Assembly (NCBI GenBank): GCA_963837815.1
Contig: CAWIOS010000013.1
Location: 744,001-808,000 of the forward strand
Length of the DNA: 64,000 nucleotides
Direction of reading: 5' to 3'
Source of the DNA: Fen-1273 sp963837815
Lineage (GTDB): Bacteria > Bacteroidota > Ignavibacteria > UBA10030 > UBA6906
Program-made: the position numbers and the translations under genes
The notes under the pieces: model-generated
Databases searched by the model: none
Told to the model about the DNA's origin: nothing
The model's input: the letters and a program-made list of their open reading frames with translations, nothing else
Part shown: one piece after another, positions 1 through 7,933 of the stretch
How positions within the stretch are numbered: the first letter of the stretch is position 1
How the letters are laid out: each line of letters begins with the position of its first letter

Positions 1-2506
1 AGGCTTTTCCCTTCGGGAGGAGCCGGTACTCCTGCTCGAATTCTCCCTTCCCCTCTCCCTGGCCGGAGATGCGCTTCGAATACTCCGTCCGCTCATCGGG
101 ATGGATGAGCGTTCGCCACAGGTCCGGCATGCGGATGATCTCTTCGGGAAGGTATCCGGTAAGCTCCTGCACCCGCGGGCTGACAAACAGGAACTGTCCT
201 CCCGGGGCGCATTCGTATACGACGTCGGCGATCGACTCGATCGCGTTCCTGTATGTCTGCTCTGAGCGTCCGATTTCTTCGTACCGGAGCGCGTTGGCGA
301 GCGCATCGCCCGCGTGGTGCGCGATCGCAGTGCAGAGAACTGTGTCCCGCGCGGCCGGGCCCGCCTCCTTCGGGGAACAGAGGAGGAGTATGCCGTTCAC
401 GGACTCCCCGGCGACCAGCGGCAGGTAGAGCACAGAGCGGACCCCCTCGGATTCGAAAAGCGATTTGTAGGGGAGGTGGGGAGGATACTCCGTGACGTCA
501 ATCAGCAGGGGCTCGGCGGTCTTCCACACCAGTCCCGTGACCCCCTCGCGCGCGTCCTGTGCAGAGAGCGTCGACGCAATCCGGGGAGTAAGCGTCGCGC
601 CGGCTGAGAGCGTAAGCGTTGTCCCGTCCCTTCCCGCCCGGTACGTACCGCCCGATTCGAAACCGAGCCATTTCATCGCCCCCAGCATCGCCCCGGAGAG
701 GACATCCGCGGGGTTCAACGACAGATGGATCTTTCGTGCCAGGCTGTCGAGTATGGATTCTTCCCGGGACTTCCTGCGGAGTTCGTCCTCCGCGCGCCGG
801 ATTCCCGAGACATCGCTGTGATGGATCAGCACCGCGGTGGTTCCGGCAAACTGTATAGTTGCGCACTGCGCGTTGATTGTCTTCACCGTGCCGTCCGGGC
901 ACTTGAGCGTGTATTCAATCGAAACGCGTGCGTCGACCCCGCCGGAGGCTTCTGCAATCGCGGCCGTCACGGATTTGCGGTCCTTCCCGGCGACAAGGGA
1001 AGGGAAGCTCTTCCCCGCCAGATCAGCCGGGAGGGCTGCACCGAACAGGGCTGAACATGCCGCATTGGCGAAGACGATGACTCCGTCCTGCAGCACGCAA
1101 ACAGCCCCCCCCTGGCGTTCGCAGATCTCCCTGTACGTGCGCTCCGATTCACGGAGCGAGTGTACCGCCGCATTGACCGCAGTAACGTCCGAGAGTGTGA
1201 GATACCACGCCTCTTTTCCGTTCCACACGGTCCGTGACGCGGAGAGAGCGTATTCGCGCCGTTCCCCCTCCGGCGTCCTGATCACGACCTGCTCACGAAC
1301 AACGGCCGGAGACTCCGCGCCGGCCGGATCCGACCCGGAGAGGTCACGGACCAGCGCGGCGTTTTCTTTCCCCAGGAAGTCGCGGAGTGTGTGCTCGCCT
1401 GAGGCAATGTCGATCCACGGGAACGCCTTCCGGAAGGCACCGTTTGCATGCACCAGTTTGCGGGCCGAGGCGAGAACCTGCGGGTACGGAGATCCCTCTG
1501 CCAGCGCGGAAAGACGATCCCTCTCTTTCTCCAATTCCCCGGTACGGCGGACATCCCCTGAAATATCGCGAAGAAGGAGGACGCCGCGCGACGATCCGAT
1601 GAAAGACGCGGCGAATGCCGCCGTGAACCTTCGGCCGTTCTTCCGGAGAAGGTCCAGCTCGCCGGATGCTTTCCGCTTTTTGCGAAGGATGGAGAGTGCT
1701 CTGAGCGCGCTCCGGTAGAATGGCGGGCTCACGATCCGGGAAAGCGGAACCTCCCCGACCTCGTCTTCCCCGTATCCGAGGAGTTCAACAGCCCGCGGAT
1801 TCGGTTCCGTGGCGTGTCCTTCAAGATCCAAAAGCACGATGGCTTCGGGCGACGCGCGGAACATGTCTCTGTACGGGACCTGGAGAAGATCCAGGACGAC
1901 GGCGGGGAAATCTGGTCCCTGAGGAACGCGGGATTTGAGCGGCGCAAGACCCGGGAGAACAGGAGGGGACAGTGTGAGATCGGGATCGCCGAGGGCGATC
2001 CTTCTCGGCTGGAAGAGTCCCGCCCCGTAGATCCCGCGTGCCGTGATGCACTGGGAATACAGATCGGATCCTGCGGGAATGCAATCAATGAAGAACCACG
2101 GACGGTCCTTGAGCGCGCCTATCCCTCTGTCAGACAGAGCGCTCTTCCGCACGACCCAGAGGGAGCGGATGCCCTCCTTCTTCAGAAGGGGCGCGAACCT
2201 GTCATAGAACTCGAGCACACCGCGCTCGCCGGAAAATCCCTTTCCGTGACCGGAGAGAACGTCAACGACGAGAAGATTCCGCGTTGCGAGTGAAGCAACC
2301 GACTTCCGGGCAATGGCAAGCGCAGCCGCAGTATTCGACGCCTCGAACACGGCGTCGGGGAGAACGGCGGCGAGGGACCACGCGCCGGCCGGCGCCGTGA
2401 GCGCCAGCGCCGATGCGTCATCCGGCACACCGAGAATGATCTGTTCCCCTTTCGGGAGGGCGGACACCAGCGATCGAATGGACGAGAATTCGCTACCAGC
2501 CGCCAC
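1..2506 (-). CDS. PAS/GAF multi-domain sensor protein, probably a histidine kinase (3' end beyond window)
   Basis: An uninterrupted minus-strand frame runs from 2506 off the left edge, giving 835 visible residues. The start chosen is GTG at 2506, because AGGAGG lies at 2520-2515, eight bases upstream. Residues 1-205 form an alpha/beta domain (ILGVPDD, NLLVVDVLSGHG, IRSLWVVRKS) resembling the KaiC-like/MEDS sensory domains of some kinases. PAS domains follow at about 210-325, 332-440 and 455-565. A GAF domain lies at about 595-722 (GLVWKTAEPLLI, VRSVLYLPLV), and a fourth PAS starts near 745 (FLFVSPRVQELTGYLPEEII, HPDE). The kinase or output domain must lie outside the window, so 'histidine kinase' is inference from domain order. 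The start overlaps the end of the TPM gene by 14 bp, which suggests translational coupling. Confidence 0.85.
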   Translation of the reverse strand, partial: MAAGSEFSSIRSLVSALPKGEQIILGVPDDASALALTAPAGAWSLAAVLPDAVFEASNTAAALAIARKSVASLATRNLLVVDVLSGHGKGFSGERGVLEFYDRFAPLLKKEGIRSLWVVRKSALSDRGIGALKDRPWFFIDCIPAGSDLYSQCITARGIYGAGLFQPRRIALGDPDLTLSPPVLPGLAPLKSRVPQGPDFPAVVLDLLQVPYRDMFRASPEAIVLLDLEGHATEPNPRAVELLGYGEDEVGEVPLSRIVSPPFYRSALRALSILRKKRKASGELDLLRKNGRRFTAAFAASFIGSSRGVLLLRDISGDVRRTGELEKERDRLSALAEGSPYPQVLASARKLVHANGAFRKAFPWIDIASGEHTLRDFLGKENAALVRDLSGSDPAGAESPAVVREQVVIRTPEGERREYALSASRTVWNGKEAWYLTLSDVTAVNAAVHSLRESERTYREICERQGGAVCVLQDGVIVFANAACSALFGAALPADLAGKSFPSLVAGKDRKSVTAAIAEASGGVDARVSIEYTLKCPDGTVKTINAQCATIQFAGTTAVLIHHSDVSGIRRAEDELRRKSREESILDSLARKIHLSLNPADVLSGAMLGAMKWLGFESGGTYRAGRDGTTLTLSAGATLTPRIASTLSAQDAREGVTGLVWKTAEPLLIDVTEYPPHLPYKSLFESEGVRSVLYLPLVAGESVNGILLLCSPKEAGPAARDTVLCTAIAHHAGDALANALRYEEIGRSEQTYRNAIESIADVVYECAPGGQFLFVSPRVQELTGYLPEEIIRMPDLWRTLIHPDERTEYSKRISGQGEGKGEFEQEYRLLPKGKA

Positions 2507-3245
2507 TGGCGCCCCCTCCTCCGAACGACCCTCCTCCCCCGCTGAATCCGCCTCCTGAGCCCCCTCCCCATCCCCCTCCACCGCCGAGCCAGGGTCCGCC
2601 TCCCCAGAAAAACCCTCTCCGCCTGCGCGTCAACCGGATCAGAACGAGGGCGATCATGATCACGGCAAACAGGACAGGCGACGATCTTCGCCCCCCCTGG
2701 GGCGCGGGCTCGGCGTGGTATTCGTCTTTCGAGGCGGCGATGATCGCCTCGGCGCCGGCACGCAATCCGCCGTAGTAATCTCCCTGGCGGAAACGGGGAG
2801 CGATCTCCTGCCGTATGATCTGGCCCGAGAGAGCGTCCGTGACGCTTCCTTCCAGTCCGTACCCGACTTCGATCCTCGCCTTCCTGTCGTTCTTCGAGAC
2901 GAGAAGGAGAGCGCCGTTGTCCTTCCCCTTCTTCCCGATCTTGTTCGCCTCCGCAACCCGGAGGGAGTAGTCTTCGATCTCTTCTCCGTCCAGCGAGGGA
3001 ACCATCAGGACGACGACTTGCGTCGACGTCGACCTGTCAAACGACGAGAGGAGCTGATCGAGCTGCGACACCTGTTCCGGCGTGAGCGTCCCCGAGAGGT
3101 CGGTCGCATAGTGATTCAGCACCGGCACCCTGGTGTCCCCGGAGGCGTATCCTCCCCCCGCGACGGACAGCAGCGGAAACACAAGGCAGACGCCCGCGAT
3201 GACCCGGCGGAGGTCTGCGCTGATCGAATGTCGGCGGACTGCCAT
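2493..3245 (-). CDS. TPM-domain (YgcG-like) membrane-anchored protein
   Basis: A 250-residue protein with an N-terminal signal or anchor helix (about residues 13-34), a TPM domain at about 42-175 (DLSGTLTPEQ, STQVVVLMVPSLDGEEIEDY, GALLLVSKNDRKARIEVGYG), one transmembrane helix near 193-205 (VLFAVIMIALVLI) and a Gly/Ser/Trp-rich tail. This is the usual YgcG layout. TPM domains face the periplasm, and a role in envelope or photosystem repair is known for some relatives. It lies 23 bp downstream of lemA; LemA and TPM proteins are often neighbours. Its last codons contain the ribosome-binding site of the downstream sensor gene. Confidence 0.85.
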   Translation of the reverse strand: MAVRRHSISADLRRVIAGVCLVFPLLSVAGGGYASGDTRVPVLNHYATDLSGTLTPEQVSQLDQLLSSFDRSTSTQVVVLMVPSLDGEEIEDYSLRVAEANKIGKKGKDNGALLLVSKNDRKARIEVGYGLEGSVTDALSGQIIRQEIAPRFRQGDYYGGLRAGAEAIIAASKDEYHAEPAPQGGRRSSPVLFAVIMIALVLIRLTRRRRGFFWGGGPWLGGGGGWGGGSGGGFSGGGGSFGGGGASGGW

Positions 3246-3268
3246 GGACGTTGCCCGGACCTCTCCGT

Positions 3269-3877
3269 TCAGAATTTCACCTGCGGTGCGTTTTCGGATC
3301 CTTCCTTCGCCTGGAAGTAAGGCTTCTCATGGAATCCCCTGAATCCCGCGATCATGGAGACGGGGAACTGGCGGATCGACGTGTTATACGATTGCACGAC
3401 GTCGTTGAACCGCTTCCGTTCGACCGTGATCCTGTTTTCCGTCCCCTCAAGCTGAGTCTGGAGGCTCAGGAAGTTCTCGTTGGATTTTATCTGCGGGTAG
3501 TTCTCCGACACGACGAGAAGGCGGGAGAGGGCCGACCCGAGCTGGTCCTGCGCGGCCTGGAATTTGGCGAACGTCTGCGGATCGTCGAGAACTTCTTTCG
3601 TGACGGTCATCTGGCTCACCTTCGCTCTCGCCTCCGCAACGCCGACGAATACATCCTTCTCCTGCGTGGCATACCCTTTCACGGTCTCCACAAGGTTCGG
3701 TATGAGGTCCGCCCGGCGTTGATACTGGTTTTCCACCTGGCTCCATGCGGACCGGACTCCTTCATCGAGCGTAACAAGCCTGTTGTTGATGTTGACGCCC
3801 CACATGAACACTCCTAGGACGATGACTGCGATCGCGCCGAGAATGACCGCTGCGATCAAACACCCGCGGGATTTCAT
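3269..3877 (-). CDS. lemA: LemA family protein
   Basis: About 202 residues. The start is set at ATG 3877 (MKSRGCLIAAVILG), not at the upstream in-frame codon, because CAGGAG lies five bases before it and one transmembrane helix (residues 6-27) then begins the protein. The LemA coiled-coil body follows (NNRLVTLDEGVRSAWSQVEN, YQRRADLIPNLVETVKGYA, LLVVSENYPQIKSNENF), with the characteristic Q-R-R-x-D-L-I-P-N-L-V segment. LemA proteins are membrane-anchored and their biochemical role is not settled. The start lies two bases after the stop of the CapA-like gene, so the two are translationally linked. Confidence 0.92.
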   Translation of the reverse strand: MKSRGCLIAAVILGAIAVIVLGVFMWGVNINNRLVTLDEGVRSAWSQVENQYQRRADLIPNLVETVKGYATQEKDVFVGVAEARAKVSQMTVTKEVLDDPQTFAKFQAAQDQLGSALSRLLVVSENYPQIKSNENFLSLQTQLEGTENRITVERKRFNDVVQSYNTSIRQFPVSMIAGFRGFHEKPYFQAKEGSENAPQVKF

Positions 3878-3879
3878 GG

Positions 3880-4890
3880 TTACTCCTGGTTGTTGAATAT
3901 GGACTTCGGGAACTTTGAAGAAAGCCTGCGCATCGATCCGTTCAGCATGAGAGAATCGTTGCCGGCAGGGATGCTTGCCCGCCACCGGTCAATCCTGACC
4001 GGGATAAAAGCGTATTTCGGCCCGCCTGGAACGAGGCGGATCTCGAAAAGCCCTGTCGTGTACGTATCCCTGTCGTTCCCTCCGAATATGAAGTTCCCCA
4101 GCGAATACGCAATCACCCCCCTGCCATACCGCTCGATTCCCTGGAGGACATGCGGGTGATGCCCGATGACGGCATCCGCCCCCGAGTCGATAAGGGCGTG
4201 GGCAAACGTCACCTGAGCCCTGTCCGGGGCGGTTGCAAGCTCGGTCCCCCAGTGAAGTATGACGACGACGTACGGTGACTTCTGTTCAATCCTGACTTTC
4301 CTGATGTCTGCGCAGACCTGCGCGAGGTCACGCCGGGCGACCCCGGGAGCCGCCTTACCCGCACCCGGGGCTTCACCCCCCCCATAGTACGCGAGAAACG
4401 CGATCTGACGCCCGGCGAGAGTATCGACAACAGGCCGGTGAGCATCCACCCAATCCCTGCCGGCACCCACGTGACGTATCCCGAGAGAGTCAAGATACGA
4501 AATTGTGTCCAAAAGTCCCCGGGGACCGTAATCGTATATATGATTATTGGCAATGCTGACGATGTCAATCCCCCCGTACTTCAGGACCGAAAGGAGGGCG
4601 GGAAGCATCCTGAAATTGAACGGCTTGGGGACTCTTTTCCCACGTGTCGTAACCGGTCCCTCAAGGTTCACCACAGTCGCATCCGCGCCGCCAAGCCGGT
4701 AAAGACGGCGAAATGTCTCCAGGGGGCTCGCCAGCATGTCGGATTCGTAGTGGGACGCAAGAAGCACGTCGCCCGCGAACCTGAGTGTGACGGGATGCTG
4801 ATCAGGAGGGACGGAGGTGTGGCTGCTCGTATCGACGCCGGCCGGCGCGCAGATGAGCCACAGGAATAGGGGGAGAACGACGCTGCTCAT
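3880..4890 (-). CDS. CapA family (PGA_cap) metallophosphatase-like protein
   Basis: A 336-residue protein with an N-terminal hydrophobic signal (about residues 4-20). The CapA/PgsA-type calcineurin-like fold shows RFAGDVLLA, VVNLEGPVT, DIVSIANNHIYDYGPRGLLD, VVILHWGTE and GADAVIGHHPHVLQGIERY, which are the expected metal-ligand positions. The family is named for poly-gamma-glutamate capsule synthesis, but most members act on unknown envelope substrates. Here it heads an operon with lemA, the TPM gene and the sensor gene. The stop codon sits inside the lemA ribosome-binding region. No clear promoter is visible between 4890 and the terminator at 4922-4950. Confidence 0.85.
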   Translation of the reverse strand: MSSVVLPLFLWLICAPAGVDTSSHTSVPPDQHPVTLRFAGDVLLASHYESDMLASPLETFRRLYRLGGADATVVNLEGPVTTRGKRVPKPFNFRMLPALLSVLKYGGIDIVSIANNHIYDYGPRGLLDTISYLDSLGIRHVGAGRDWVDAHRPVVDTLAGRQIAFLAYYGGGEAPGAGKAAPGVARRDLAQVCADIRKVRIEQKSPYVVVILHWGTELATAPDRAQVTFAHALIDSGADAVIGHHPHVLQGIERYGRGVIAYSLGNFIFGGNDRDTYTTGLFEIRLVPGGPKYAFIPVRIDRWRASIPAGNDSLMLNGSMRRLSSKFPKSIFNNQE

Positions 4891-4921
4891 TGATTGATCG
4901 GCCTGCTCCAGGAGTGCCTAC

Positions 4922-4950
4922 AAAAAAGGGGAGATGCTGAGCATCTCCCC
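4922..4950 (-). terminator. Rho-independent terminator after outer-membrane protein gene
   Basis: A perfect 10-bp stem (GGGGAGATGC 4928-4937 with GCATCTCCCC 4941-4950) and a 3-base loop, followed on the minus strand by six T. It lies 27 bp after the stop of the 4977-5543 gene and separates it from the CapA-like operon. Confidence 0.92.
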
Positions 4951-4976
4951 CGTTCCTTCAAACAAGTGAATCGGCA

Positions 4977-5543
4977 CTAGTTCAGCTTATAGCTCACTCC
5001 CAAACGCAGGAAGCCCACGCCGTAGCCGACTTCGCCCAGTACCGCAAACTTCGGGGTGAAGTAGTAGCGTGCGCCTCCGAACACGTCAAAAATCATATAG
5101 CTTGCAGATGCGCTGTATTGCCCGCCAAACAGGTTCTGGTACGTCGGGTCGTTCCACGTCACAGAGGCCGAGACAATGTTATAGCCCAGGCCGACTCCGG
5201 CATAGACGTCAAATTTCGGATTGTGTTCGAGGAAATGATACGCGCCGCGGGCTTCAATGATGATATAGCTGTATTTCCATTTTCCGTACCCGAAATCTTC
5301 CGACGATCCGGAGTACGAAACGAGCCCACCCAGCGTAATCTTGTCAGCGACGCCCGTCTCAAATGCGACAAAAATCGGCGGCACGCTCGATGTGCCATAT
5401 ACTCCCTCCAAGCCGAGGCCAAAACCGCCCGAGATAACCATGTCCTTCTGGTGCCACGCATTGTCCTGTGCATTTGCAGTGCCAGGCGATGCCACGGCTG
5501 CCACCAGCAGCAGAATAGCAGAAATTGTTAGAAGGCGTTTCAT
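4977..5543 (-). CDS. Small outer-membrane beta-barrel protein
   Basis: A 188-residue protein with a clear signal peptide (about residues 1-25, cleaved after ANA). The rest consists of alternating strands ending in aromatic or hydrophobic residues (GVYGTSSVPPIFVAFETGVA, VYAGVGLGYNIVSASV, FGGARYYFTPKFAVLGEVGY), with a terminal LGVSYKLN strand. This is the pattern of opacity/OmpW-size 8-stranded barrels, and the specific function cannot be read. It is a single-gene transcription unit with its own strong promoter at 5657-5685, overlapped by a 13-bp dyad, and a strong terminator downstream. Confidence 0.8.
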   Translation of the reverse strand: MKRLLTISAILLLVAAVASPGTANAQDNAWHQKDMVISGGFGLGLEGVYGTSSVPPIFVAFETGVADKITLGGLVSYSGSSEDFGYGKWKYSYIIIEARGAYHFLEHNPKFDVYAGVGLGYNIVSASVTWNDPTYQNLFGGQYSASASYMIFDVFGGARYYFTPKFAVLGEVGYGVGFLRLGVSYKLN

Positions 5544-5636
5544 TTATGGTCCTCCCTTTATTGATGATGGTGTTTGGCTTCAGTATTGCATCTCTTGGGA
5601 TGCTCTCTGTCGTCAAGCGAGAAGAGACGATGAGAA

Positions 5637-5675
5637 GGTGGTGATTACGCCGCAGAAGTATACGTAATCACCACC
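5637..5675. promoter_or_regulatory. 13-bp inverted repeat flanking a -10 box; candidate operator
   Basis: The arms GGTGGTGATTACG (5637-5649) and CGTAATCACCACC (5663-5675) are perfect, with a 13-base centre holding the -10 element TATACT. The upstream arm fills most of the -35/-10 spacer and the other arm begins at about +1, so only one arm is transcribed and an RNA hairpin cannot form. A dimeric regulator bound here would block or remodel RNA polymerase. A second short dyad (GTTATT-C-AATAAC, 5704-5716) lies about 20 bp upstream of the -35. Confidence 0.6.
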
Positions 5676-5685
5676 CTAAAGTCAA
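5657..5685 (-). promoter_or_regulatory. Sigma70-type promoter of the 4977-5543 outer-membrane gene
   Basis: TTGACT (5685-5680), 17-bp spacer, TATACT (5662-5657): five of six consensus matches in each box. Predicted start of transcription is near 5650, about 107 bases before the ATG. Confidence 0.75.
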
Positions 5686-5770
5686 GTATTGTCCCCTTCG
5701 CTCGTTATTCAATAACTGTCAAGCAGATTCGGACGAAAATTCGCTAACCAGTTGACCGGACATAGGTTCC

Positions 5771-5791
5771 AGCCGGACTTATTCCCCGGCT
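5771..5791 (-). other. Stop-codon-proximal hairpin
   Basis: AGCCGG/CCGGCT, 6-bp stem with a 9-base loop, immediately after the stop of the 5792-6406 gene. No T-tract follows, so it may protect the 3' end or act as a weak terminator. Confidence 0.35.
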
Positions 5792-6406
5792 TTACAGTAT
5801 GTGAAACATCATCCCTGCAAGTATCTGGAATCCAGAAGCCTTGATTGTCGTGGTTGATCCAGAGACGTTGTTGAGGTTGGAAAGGCCGATTGAATATCTG
5901 ATATCCATCGTAATTCCAATTTTCGGGGTGACATTGTATTCCGCCCCACCCCCAAAATCAAGGTCGAAATCAACGGAAGACGTCTGCGATGAAATATCCG
6001 TGTTCTGCCCACCTGTAGTCGCAGTGGATGAAAGGACAAAACAGAGATCCGGACCTGCGAAGGCATAGGGACGAATGACGCCTTTCATGAACTTAACTTT
6101 GAAGTACGCCGGAAAATCGAGCTCATCAACCGCAAGCGTTGTGGTCCCCACTGATCCTCCCTTACTGCAATAGGTGGGCTCCAGGACAATATAGAACATT
6201 TTGCTGAACCCCAGCTCTGCCTGTGCGCCGATCATGAATCCCGTGTGTCCTCCCGTCGAAATCTGGGGAGAGGGGCTGATGGATAGCGTACCGAAATCCA
6301 AGCCGAGAATCGGCCCAAGTCCGAATTCCACCTGAGCCATCGCCTGAACGGAAACAAACGCCGTGAGAACAATCAGCATGCAGACAGCCAAAGACGATCT
6401 TTTCAT
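5792..6406 (-). CDS. Outer-membrane beta-barrel (PorT-like) protein
   Basis: A 204-residue protein with a signal peptide (about 1-24, ending AMA) followed by amphipathic strands (FGLGPILGLDFGTLSI, GFMIGAQAELGFSKMFYIVL, FDLDFGGGAEYNV, ITMDIRYSIGL) and a terminal strand FQILAGMMFHIL. It matches the 'outer membrane protein beta-barrel/PorT' type common in the FCB group. The specific role is unknown. The start ATG at 6406 has AAGGAG five bases upstream. The gene has its own promoter and an unusually long leader (about 260 bases). Confidence 0.78.
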   Translation of the reverse strand: MKRSSLAVCMLIVLTAFVSVQAMAQVEFGLGPILGLDFGTLSISPSPQISTGGHTGFMIGAQAELGFSKMFYIVLEPTYCSKGGSVGTTTLAVDELDFPAYFKVKFMKGVIRPYAFAGPDLCFVLSSTATTGGQNTDISSQTSSVDFDLDFGGGAEYNVTPKIGITMDIRYSIGLSNLNNVSGSTTTIKASGFQILAGMMFHIL

Positions 6407-6673
6407 GTTAACTCCTTTTTTGGATTGTGAGGGGTGTTTGGTTCACGGCCTTTACTTTCAGGATACGAAGCCCGGATACCCGTCCCGGCCTCTACGGCAA
6501 ATGCCGTCTCTTCGCAAAGGAATACTGAGCAAAACTGGAGGTCTGTATGCATCAAGGGGCTTTCCGTCAGCGGTTAACACAACGTAGGATCGTTTCACCT
6601 ACGGAACCTCCATGAAGAATGAAGGAAATGTTGACAACGGAAACAGGGGTGAAACGTCAGAGTGAATGATGCG

Positions 6674-6702
6674 AATATAGTCATCCGCATGTACTTTAGC
6701 AA
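6674..6702 (-). promoter_or_regulatory. Sigma70-type promoter of the 5792-6406 gene
   Basis: TTGCTA (6702-6697), 17 bp, TATATT (6679-6674). The -10 has five of six consensus matches. Expected transcription start is near 6667. Confidence 0.55.
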
Positions 6703-6724
6703 CAATACAGCGATGAGAAGGCGG

Positions 6725-6744
6725 GTGACCTTGCGCTCGGTCAC
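6725..6744 (-). other. Hairpin after acyl-CoA dehydrogenase gene
   Basis: GTGACC/GGTCAC, 6-bp stem with an 8-base loop, 12 bp past the stop. There is no T-tract, so termination here would need Rho. Confidence 0.3.
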
Positions 6745-6755
6745 ACTCCGTTGAT

Positions 6756-7895
6756 TCATCGCAGAAGGGATCTTGCGATGACTATCCGCTGGATTTCCGA
6801 CGTCCCTTCGTAGATTTCGGTGATCTTCGCATCGCGGAGATAGCGCTCTACAAGGTATTCCCTCACATACCCGTAGCCCCCGTGGATCTGTATCGCTTCC
6901 AACGCGCTTTCCACGGCCGTGTGCGAAGCGAAAAGCTTCGCCATCGCGGCATCGGGTCCGAAGGGTTCTCCCGCGTCCTTCATCGCCGCGGCCCTGAGCG
7001 TCAGCATCCTCGATGCGTCAATGTTTGTGGCCATGTCGGCGATCTTGAACTGTATCGCCTGCAGCTCCGCGATCGGCCTGTCGAACGCCTTTCTCTCTTT
7101 CGCGTATTTCACCGACGCGTCGAGACAGGCCTGGGCGATCCCGATCGCCTGTGCTGCAATCCCGATCCTCCCCCCCTCAAGGGTCTTCATAGCAAACCTG
7201 AACCCGTCCCCTTCCGCACCGATCCGGTTGACCGCCGGCACCGCGCAATCGGCGAATGAAAGGGAGACCGTGTCGGAGCTCCGTATCCCGAGCTTCTTCT
7301 CTTTTTTCGCCACGGTGAACCCCGGCGTCCCCTTCTCCACGATGAACGTGCTGATCCCCTTTGGCCCTTTCTCCCTGTCCGTCGCGGCCATGACGAGGAC
7401 TACGTCCGCTGTTGATCCGTTGGTAATCCAGTTCTTTGTTCCGTTGAGGATATACCTGTCGCTGTCGCGGCGGGCGATCGTGCGCTGGTTCGATGCGTCG
7501 CTCCCCGCTTCGGGCTCGGAGAGGGCGAACGCGCCGAGCTTCCTGCCGGATGCGAGGTCCCTGAGGTAGCGCTCCTTCTGGTCCGTCGTTCCGTCCTTGT
7601 TCAGCCCGTAACAGACGAGTGAGTTGTTGACGGACATGATCACGCCGACCGAGGCATCGACGCGCGAGATCTCCTCGAGGGCGAAGACGTAGGTCGGAGT
7701 ATCGAGCCCGATCCCCCCCCATTCCTCCGGGACCATCATCCCCATGAACCCGAGCTCCCCCAGCTCCCTGACGATTTCGCGGGGGAATTCCTCCTTCTCG
7801 TCCCGTTCGATCGTCCCTGGAGCAATCCGTTCCTCCGCAAATTTCCGGGCCGTTTCCCGGATCATCGTGTGCGTTTCGCTCAGAGAAAAATCCAT
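6756..7895 (-). CDS. Acyl-CoA dehydrogenase (short/medium-chain type)
   Basis: A 379-residue protein of normal family length that oxidises acyl-CoA to enoyl-CoA with FAD, passing electrons to ETF. It shows the N-terminal helical domain, FALSEPEAGSDASNQRT (middle-domain flavin contacts), GTKNWITNGSTADVVLV, and the C-terminal YVREYLVERYLRDAKITEIY followed by EGTSEIQ. The Glu at about residue 363 in that motif is the usual catalytic base of butyryl/medium-chain enzymes. It is the last of three co-directional genes (thiolase, hydroxyacyl-CoA dehydrogenase, this one), which fits beta-oxidation or the butyryl-CoA route. No ETF or enoyl-CoA hydratase gene lies in the window. Confidence 0.93.
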   Translation of the reverse strand: MDFSLSETHTMIRETARKFAEERIAPGTIERDEKEEFPREIVRELGELGFMGMMVPEEWGGIGLDTPTYVFALEEISRVDASVGVIMSVNNSLVCYGLNKDGTTDQKERYLRDLASGRKLGAFALSEPEAGSDASNQRTIARRDSDRYILNGTKNWITNGSTADVVLVMAATDREKGPKGISTFIVEKGTPGFTVAKKEKKLGIRSSDTVSLSFADCAVPAVNRIGAEGDGFRFAMKTLEGGRIGIAAQAIGIAQACLDASVKYAKERKAFDRPIAELQAIQFKIADMATNIDASRMLTLRAAAMKDAGEPFGPDAAMAKLFASHTAVESALEAIQIHGGYGYVREYLVERYLRDAKITEIYEGTSEIQRIVIARSLLR

Positions 7896-7933
7896 TCCGT
7901 ACCCGCCGCGTGTGCCCGGTGATGGTTTGATTC

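Larger units (their letters stand above)
6407..6755. other. Intergenic region with long leader of the 5792-6406 gene
   Basis: No open frame here looks coding. It holds the promoter at 6674-6702, a hairpin at 6725-6744 after the acyl-CoA dehydrogenase gene, and about 260 bases of 5' leader, including a small CGGCA-aa-TGCCG dyad near 6495. No known riboswitch was recognised. Confidence 0.5.

Noticed and set aside
837..1718. 293-codon plus-strand frame
   Set aside because: Antisense to the PAS/GAF sensor gene, whose frame is clearly coding on the minus strand.
5637..5675. Reading the 13-bp inverted repeat as a terminator of the 5792-6406 gene
   Set aside because: No T-tract, and the dyad fits exactly around the -35/-10 elements of the next gene, so an operator is the better reading.
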